A DNA stretch of 64,000 nt from Acetatifactor aquisgranensis (lineage in GTDB: Bacteria > Bacillota > Clostridia > Lachnospirales > Lachnospiraceae). Positions 59,921 through 64,000 of this stretch are shown here, piece after piece. Position 1 is the first letter of the stretch. The number at the start of each line of letters is the position of its first letter. A model generated the notes under the pieces. That model was not told the origin of the DNA. It did not search any database and worked only from the letters and a program-made list of their open reading frames with translations. The stretch is from positions 189,256 to 253,255 of the forward strand of contig NZ_CALPDH010000004.1 of NCBI RefSeq assembly GCF_943193215.1. Reading direction: 5' to 3'. Both the position numbers and the translations under genes were made by a program.

Positions 59921-60462
59921 AAAAGAATCAGGAAGAAATGAACATCACTGACAACCCATTGTACCATGATACCTGGAAACTGCTGAAGAAATACAGGGAT
60001 GTGGTGTGGAGCCTGGAATTGTCCGTCCAGCAGGTACGGAGCCGGTTCGAGATTGAATACGGCAGTTCCATTGAGGACTTTCTGGAGTCCGTCTATGTTG
60101 CCGGGGTCGATCTGTCAGACCGCAGTATCGAACATCACGCCAAGTGCATTGAACGGAGCCACCGGATGCTGAAACTACTGGATACTTCCATCGACCTGCT
60201 CCGCACTAAACACAAGAATGGGGAGAGCTATTACTGGCTGCTGTATTACTCTTTCCTTTCTCCACAACAGTTGCGGAATGTGGAGGAAATCATAGAGAAA
60301 CTGCGCCCCCATATCCGGGATATCAGTTTCCGCACTTATTACCGTAGAAGACGGGAGGCGATTGACGCACTCAGCTCTATCTTGTGGGGGTATACATCCA
60401 AAGACAGTATCGACATTCTGGAGAAGTTCTTTCCGGATGATAAGGATGCCAGAGAGCAATAA
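59917..60462 (+). CDS. hypothetical protein with sigma-like C-terminal helix-turn-helix
   Basis: 181 residues, all-helical, acidic and basic residues mixed. The C-terminal part (YYSFLSPQQLRNVEEIIEKL then RPHIRDISFRTYYRRRREAI) has the shape of the DNA-binding region of phage/element late regulators of the ArpU/RinA type, which is a guess. It overlaps the preceding gene by 4 nt and is coupled to it. GGGGGAG lies before the start. Unknown function in the element. Confidence 0.55.
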   Translation: MKKNQEEMNITDNPLYHDTWKLLKKYRDVVWSLELSVQQVRSRFEIEYGSSIEDFLESVYVAGVDLSDRSIEHHAKCIERSHRMLKLLDTSIDLLRTKHKNGESYYWLLYYSFLSPQQLRNVEEIIEKLRPHIRDISFRTYYRRRREAIDALSSILWGYTSKDSIDILEKFFPDDKDAREQ

Positions 60463-60509
60463 TAGGCAGTTACATGGCATTTATGAGAAATAAAGATTGG
60501 AGGCAATAT

Positions 60510-61034
60510 ATGATAGCATTGACTGAGGATGAGAAAAGGATGGTCTTTCAGCTGGAGGGCTGCCGCCGATATGATGTGATACAGGAGATTGCTGTGTTGT
60601 GTCGGTATACCCGTGACCATGACAAAAAGGATGTGGCAGAAAATCTCTTAAAGAAGCTGCGTGAACTTTCGGAGGATGACTGCAGAGAGCTGATCTGTGA
60701 TGTTCAGAGAAATTATCACTCGCCATGGAAAGCAAGAACCGTTGGGGAGATGATCGCTGTGGCCCGGCAGAAATCCGGTGCCCGGAAGCTGGAAGGACAT
60801 GATATCATGGCATTGGAACGTTTTGATCCGGAAGTAGAGCATATGATTGTGTTTGATGTACTTTCGGAAAAGTCTCCCATAGGGGATAAAGGGAGCCGGA
60901 TGAGACTGTTTCTGACGGAAACCGGATATAAAAAGGCATTGGAGAACCAGGACAGGCATTTCATACTGATTTTGAACCATGCGAAAGTGGCACAGGGGCA
61001 TTTGTACTATGACCGGGCAGATACGGAACTGTAG
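60510..61034 (+). CDS. hypothetical protein of the element
   Basis: 174 residues starting MIALTEDEKRMVFQLEGCRR, helical first half, then a mixed region with DVLSEKSPIGDKGSRMRLFL and LILNHAKVAQGHLYYD. ATG 60510 has GGAGG 6 nt upstream. An upstream in-frame ATG (60474) has none. Third gene of an apparent operon with the two preceding genes. I do not recognise it. Confidence 0.55.
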   Translation: MIALTEDEKRMVFQLEGCRRYDVIQEIAVLCRYTRDHDKKDVAENLLKKLRELSEDDCRELICDVQRNYHSPWKARTVGEMIAVARQKSGARKLEGHDIMALERFDPEVEHMIVFDVLSEKSPIGDKGSRMRLFLTETGYKKALENQDRHFILILNHAKVAQGHLYYDRADTEL

Positions 61035-61160
61035 AAATTTCTATTCTTAGACCTGAAAACTACACTTTAAAAGAGAAATTATGGTATACAGGCTTATATA
61101 CAAAGCTTCCCGCTCCTTTATCCTCCATGTATAATTTTTGAAAAATCATACATACTATAT

Positions 61161-61191
61161 TTGACATATCTATTGACCTTTTAGGTATAAA
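61161..61191 (+). promoter_or_regulatory. promoter of the AbiE toxin-antitoxin operon
   Basis: -35 TTGACA (61161-61166) and -10 TATAAA (61186-61191) with a 19-nt spacer containing ACCTTTTAGGT (61176-61186, short inverted repeat). TTGAC is repeated at 61173. The spacer repeat is a candidate antitoxin operator. Confidence 0.5.
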
Positions 61192-61215
61192 TATAGTAGT
61201 ATGGAGGTGGAAGGA

Positions 61216-61854
61216 GTGGATGCCTGTATGCTGAAAGAATATCTGGAAAAAAACTATGGTTACAATGAACCGATTTTCATTAACGAGATCCGGCTGGACG
61301 GGATCAATGACAATGCCTTGCGTCAGTATTTTAAACGGATGCTCAAATCCGGTGACCTTGCCCGGTTTGATACTGGGATCTATTATCTTCCCAAAGCATC
61401 ACGTCTGCTGAAAAAAAGTTATTTAGACCCCATGAAGGTCATTATACGCAAATATATCCAAAACACAACAGAAGTCTACGGTTATTTCGCCGGAGCTACG
61501 TTTGCCAACCAGATCGGCCTGACGACCCAGATGCCGGCTATACTGGAAATCATAACATCGAAAGAAGCGACAAAAGGGCGCAATGTTACTGTCGGTTCCC
61601 AAAACGTCCGGCTGAAACGTCCAGCTGTTGCTATAACATCTGAAAATGCGGGACTGCTTCAGTTTCTTGATGCTGTTTCCCAGGCAGAAAAGTATTCGGA
61701 GCTTTCAGATGCAGAAACCGGAGCGCTTTTAAAAAACTATGCAAAACAGAAAAAATACAGTAAGGCTCTTCTTTCCGGCGTACTGTCCGGCATTACAGGG
61801 CCTACCGCAAAAAAACTGATTGAATGGGGTATTATTTATGAATTTACATCATGA
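61216..61854 (+). CDS. AbiEi/DUF6088-type antitoxin
   Basis: About 212 residues. The N-terminal winged helix (EPIFINEIRLDGINDNALRQ then YFKRMLKSGDLARFDTGIYY) is followed by a domain of the AbiEi C-terminal/DUF6088 type (VYGYFAGATFANQIGL, TTQMPAILEIITSKEA). It represses the operon and neutralises the AbiEii toxin (type IV antitoxin, family knowledge). The start is uncertain: GTG 61216 with GGAGG 8 nt upstream, or ATG 61228. ATG 61201 is too near the promoter. Overlaps the toxin gene by 17 nt. Confidence 0.85.
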   Translation: MDACMLKEYLEKNYGYNEPIFINEIRLDGINDNALRQYFKRMLKSGDLARFDTGIYYLPKASRLLKKSYLDPMKVIIRKYIQNTTEVYGYFAGATFANQIGLTTQMPAILEIITSKEATKGRNVTVGSQNVRLKRPAVAITSENAGLLQFLDAVSQAEKYSELSDAETGALLKNYAKQKKYSKALLSGVLSGITGPTAKKLIEWGIIYEFTS

Positions 61855-62758
61855 CAAAGAAGCATTCAGCGAACTGGTTGTTGCCGCTTCCAATGAACTG
61901 CACATACCGCCCGGAATCATTGAGAAAGATTATTATGTTACACTTGTTCTTAAAGAACTGGCCTCCAGGGTGAAGGGAATGGTCTTTAAAGGAGGGACCT
62001 CGCTTACAAAGTGCTATCAGATTCTGGAGCGTTTTTCGGAGGATATTGATATTTCTTATGCGGCATCAGACGGCATTCCTGGCGAAAGCCGCAAGCGTCA
62101 GTTAAAAAAGGCGGTGGTTTCTTCCGTAGAATCCCTTGGGTTTTCTGTTACAAACCTTGAAGAAACCCGCAGCCGGCGTAGTTATAACTGTTACAAAGCC
62201 AGCTATCCCAGCATTTATTCCCCGCTTTTGGAATTAAAGCCAGAACTGGTTATTGAGACCTATATTGCCCTCCTGCCGTTTCCAACAGTAAATCGGATTG
62301 CCGACAACTATATTTATCGTTTTCTGAAAATGGCAGGACAGGAAGAACTGGCAGAAGAATTTGACCTTATGCCTTTTGAAATCACAACCCAGGCGATTGA
62401 GCGGACTCTTATTGATAAAGTTTTTGCCCTCTGTGACTATTATCTGTCTGGCAAGGTAGAGCGGCATTCTCGACATTTATATGATATCTATAAGATCCTG
62501 GAATACACAACGCCAGATGTTTCATTGTCAGAGCTTGTTAAGGAAGTACGATGCCTGCGGGAACCTCTTCCGGTCTGTCCGTCTGCCCAAAAAGAGGTAT
62601 GTATCAATGACCTTCTGACAGAAATTGTGGATAAGGAAATATACCGGAATGATTATGAAAGGATTACAGGCAGGATGTTGTTTACATATCTTCCTTACGA
62701 AACAATTATTGACGGGATAGGGGAAATTATCAGTAGAGGATATTTCAGAAACCTATAA
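61838..62758 (+). CDS. AbiEii/AbiGii-family nucleotidyltransferase toxin
   Basis: 306 residues. The nucleotidyltransferase signature GMVFKGGTSLTKCY is at residues 47-60, and the DxD motif lies in RFSEDIDIS (Asp69, Asp71). The upstream IEKDYYVTLVLKE is also typical. Toxins of this group modify tRNA 3' ends or bind GTP and cause growth arrest, for example in phage defence. The start ATG 61838 overlaps the antitoxin. No terminator is visible before 62760. Confidence 0.9.
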   Translation: MNLHHDKEAFSELVVAASNELHIPPGIIEKDYYVTLVLKELASRVKGMVFKGGTSLTKCYQILERFSEDIDISYAASDGIPGESRKRQLKKAVVSSVESLGFSVTNLEETRSRRSYNCYKASYPSIYSPLLELKPELVIETYIALLPFPTVNRIADNYIYRFLKMAGQEELAEEFDLMPFEITTQAIERTLIDKVFALCDYYLSGKVERHSRHLYDIYKILEYTTPDVSLSELVKEVRCLREPLPVCPSAQKEVCINDLLTEIVDKEIYRNDYERITGRMLFTYLPYETIIDGIGEIISRGYFRNL

Positions 62759-62912
62759 TGAAGCTATTTTGTTATAGATTAGATAGTATCAGGTTGAGTA
62801 AAAAGATGGTATTTAGGGAGAGCGGTATTATAGATGTATGATATGTCAACAGCATTTGATAAATTTTAATACAAATTTGTAAAACGGGATATAAATACCT
62901 ACTGAATGTATC

Positions 62913-62941
62913 TTGACAAGATCTGTTTCACTGGATATAAT
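62913..62941 (+). promoter_or_regulatory. promoter of the TetR regulator gene
   Basis: -35 TTGACA (62913-62918), 17-nt spacer, -10 TATAAT (62936-62941): both hexamers are perfect. The operator-like ATACCAAACGAATGA (62949-62963) lies at about the transcription start. The stretch 62759-62912 holds no gene that I can support. Confidence 0.9.
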
Positions 62942-62983
62942 GGGTTACATACCAAACGAATGATAGTTGAAAGGAGGATTGGC

Positions 62984-63631
62984 GTGGCACGAAATAAATA
63001 TCCAGAAGTAACCGTTGAGAAGATATTGGAAGTATCACAGCGATTATTCCTGGAAAAAGGATACGACAATACAACTATTCAGGATATTGTAAATGAGCTT
63101 GGTGGACTGACTAAGGGAGCGATTTATCATCATTTCAAATCGAAAGAAGAAATTATTGACGCATTAGGGGAAAAACTCTTTTTTGATAATAACCCGTTTG
63201 TTACCGTACAAAAACAGAAGAACTTGAACGGTCTACAAAAAATGCGAGAAGTTATTAAGCTAAACCATGTAGATATTGATAGGACAGAGCTTGGCAAGCA
63301 AAGTATTCCTCTTTTGAAAAATCCCCGATTATTAGCAGAACTGGCTGACACAAACAGAAAATTGATTGCCCCTCTTTGGTTGCAGCTTATTCAAGAGGGA
63401 ATAGAGGACAGCTCTATACAGACCGAATATGCAAAAGAACTTTCTGAACTTTTGCCGTTACTTACAAACTTTTGGTTAATTCCCTCTGTCTATCCTGCGA
63501 CACCGGAAGAACTGATTTCAAAGTTTGCATTTATCAAATACCTTTTGGATAGTATAAAACTTCCAATTATTGACGATGAAATTTTTGATACACTGCAAGA
63601 CTACCTTGAACATCTAAACGAGGGCAAATAA
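62984..63631 (+). CDS. TetR/AcrR-family transcriptional regulator
   Basis: 215 residues. The N-terminal HTH covers about residues 6-55 (KILEVSQRLFLEKGYDNTTI then QDIVNELGGLTKGAIYHHFK). A ligand domain follows with no clear similarity. Start GTG 62984 has AAAGGAGG 6 nt upstream. The earlier open frame covers the promoter. Probably represses its own promoter and that of the small membrane protein downstream through the shared operator motif. Ligand unknown. Confidence 0.92.
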   Translation: MARNKYPEVTVEKILEVSQRLFLEKGYDNTTIQDIVNELGGLTKGAIYHHFKSKEEIIDALGEKLFFDNNPFVTVQKQKNLNGLQKMREVIKLNHVDIDRTELGKQSIPLLKNPRLLAELADTNRKLIAPLWLQLIQEGIEDSSIQTEYAKELSELLPLLTNFWLIPSVYPATPEELISKFAFIKYLLDSIKLPIIDDEIFDTLQDYLEHLNEGK

Positions 63632-63633
63632 AT

Positions 63634-63668
63634 AAAATTGCCTTGAAAAAGGCAGTTTTATTTTTAAG
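63634..63668 (+). terminator. terminator of the TetR gene
   Basis: TGCCTT (63639-63644), loop GAAA, AAGGCA (63649-63654) with AAAT/GTTTT flanks and TTTTATTTTT after. Confidence 0.8.
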
Positions 63669-63728
63669 CATATACATTCATTCGTAAGGTATTATTTTTT
63701 AAGCATATACATACCGCTTAAATGTATG
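63662..63728 (+). promoter_or_regulatory. operator region with direct repeats before the small membrane protein
   Basis: TTTTAAGCATATACAT occurs twice (63662-63677, 63697-63712), 35 nt apart. The first copy runs into TCATTCGTAAGGTAT (63678-63692), whose reverse complement ATACCTTACGAATGA matches the TetR-gene operator (62949-62963) at 13 of 15 positions. The second copy runs into ATACCGCTTAAATG with flanking CATAC/GTATG. Confidence 0.7.
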
Positions 63729-63741
63729 AAAGGAGATTATA

Positions 63742-63993
63742 ATGTCTAACTTAGACCAAAAAATCGAAAACGTAGCAAACAAAATTGAAGTCACCGCAAA
63801 TAAGGCATGGAAAAAACGTTCATTCCGCTTTGTATCTAAGTCTGTATCTGCTGCGGCAGAAATTGGACTGTTGATAGGAGCTGCACACTTATCTGAAAAA
63901 GGCTATAAATTAGCCGCCACCTGTCTGTTTGGTTTGGGTGCAGCAGGACTTGTCTGCGATTTGTTTGTGAACAATGATCTCTCGGAATTCTGA
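63742..63993 (+). CDS. small membrane protein
   Basis: 83 residues. An amphipathic, charged N-terminus (LDQKIENVANKIEVTANKAW) is followed by two membrane helices (about 36-53 and 58-75). GGAG precedes ATG 63742. No family is recognised. Adjacent to the TetR gene and behind shared operators, so it is probably the regulated target, perhaps a membrane-stress or efflux-related small protein. Confidence 0.65.
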   Translation: MSNLDQKIENVANKIEVTANKAWKKRSFRFVSKSVSAAAEIGLLIGAAHLSEKGYKLAATCLFGLGAAGLVCDLFVNNDLSEF

Positions 63994-64000
63994 TTGATCC

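Larger units (their letters stand above)
58482..64000 (+). mobile_element. integrated mobile element, left portion (uvrB insertion)
   Basis: From 58482 the DNA changes from uvrB to AT-richer sequence with accessory genes: two regulator/unknown genes, an AbiEi/AbiEii pair, a TetR regulator and a small membrane protein. The junction CCTACTAGGAGTAGG (58476-58490) is an imperfect palindrome where TCCTACTA could be the shared core with uvrB. No integrase, relaxase or conjugation gene is visible up to 64000, so the element continues to the right and its class (ICE, mobilisable island or prophage) cannot be told. Confidence 0.7.

Overview
The window looks like the chromosome of a motile, strictly anaerobic gut-type Clostridia, most likely Lachnospiraceae. 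This is inferred from protein style and gene order: hrcA-grpE-dnaK-dnaJ behind a CIRCE element, ireB-ruvX-DUF1292, type III glutamine synthetase, ftsEX-envC-ctpA, RsgI-like and IreB-type regulators, and consensus SigA promoters. Species cannot be named. Most of the window is GC-rich core DNA. Only the last 5.5 kb and a few islands (about 35.0-36.8 kb) are AT-richer.

Layout. 0-6.2 kb: tail of an ABC ATPase plus permease, a small unknown gene, an SOS-controlled Y-family polymerase, a solute-binding lipoprotein/chemoreceptor pair, and the remnant of an ABC exporter. 6.3-9.4 kb: aminotransferase, patatin, uppP. 9.6-15.4 kb: Ala/Lys-rich protein and the heat-shock operon. 15.5-19.8 kb: an accessory block (secreted His-rich protein, ECF sigma factor, RsgI-like His-tailed membrane protein, dead oxidoreductase, O-antigen ligase-like protein) lying between dnaJ and prmA. 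19.8-26.5 kb: RNA/protein modification and sulfur transfer (prmA, rsmE, cysteine desulfurase, thiI, mtaB). 26.5-32.5 kb: ireB, ruvX, DUF1292, fur, RNase J, mltG-like, trmR-like, U32 peptidase. 32.6-45.4 kb: glnN, a polytopic membrane protein, tRNA-Gln, a transposase fragment, PHP hydrolase, M17 and CPBP peptidases, thioesterase, cvfB, a YjfB-like motility protein and a CdaR-type regulator. 45.4-51.5 kb: ftsE-ftsX-envC-ctpA and a frameshifted membrane protein. 51.5-57.9 kb (minus strand): a pseudaminic acid operon with an acyl carrier protein and an FkbH-like enzyme. 57.9-58.5 kb: the first about 108 codons of uvrB, cut off by an inserted element. 58.5-64.0 kb: the left part of that element, with unknown DNA-binding/accessory genes, an AbiEi/AbiEii toxin-antitoxin pair, a TetR regulator and a small membrane protein. 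The integrase and the right end are not in view.

How the parts fit. Two clear LexA boxes (dinB-like and uvrB) show an SOS regulon, yet uvrB is disrupted by the element. The pse operon lacks pseB and pseC, so its substrate must be made elsewhere. It carries the parts to attach an ACP-borne acyl group to the sugar and a candidate pseudaminyl-transferase. Together with the chemoreceptor and the YjfB-like protein it suggests flagellin or cell-surface glycosylation. The most interesting unexplained structures are the uvrB insertion, the ACP/FkbH-equipped pse operon, the His-rich sigma/anti-sigma block, a six-copy 13-nt tandem repeat, a possible pseudoknot before thiI, and shared TetR operators in the element.
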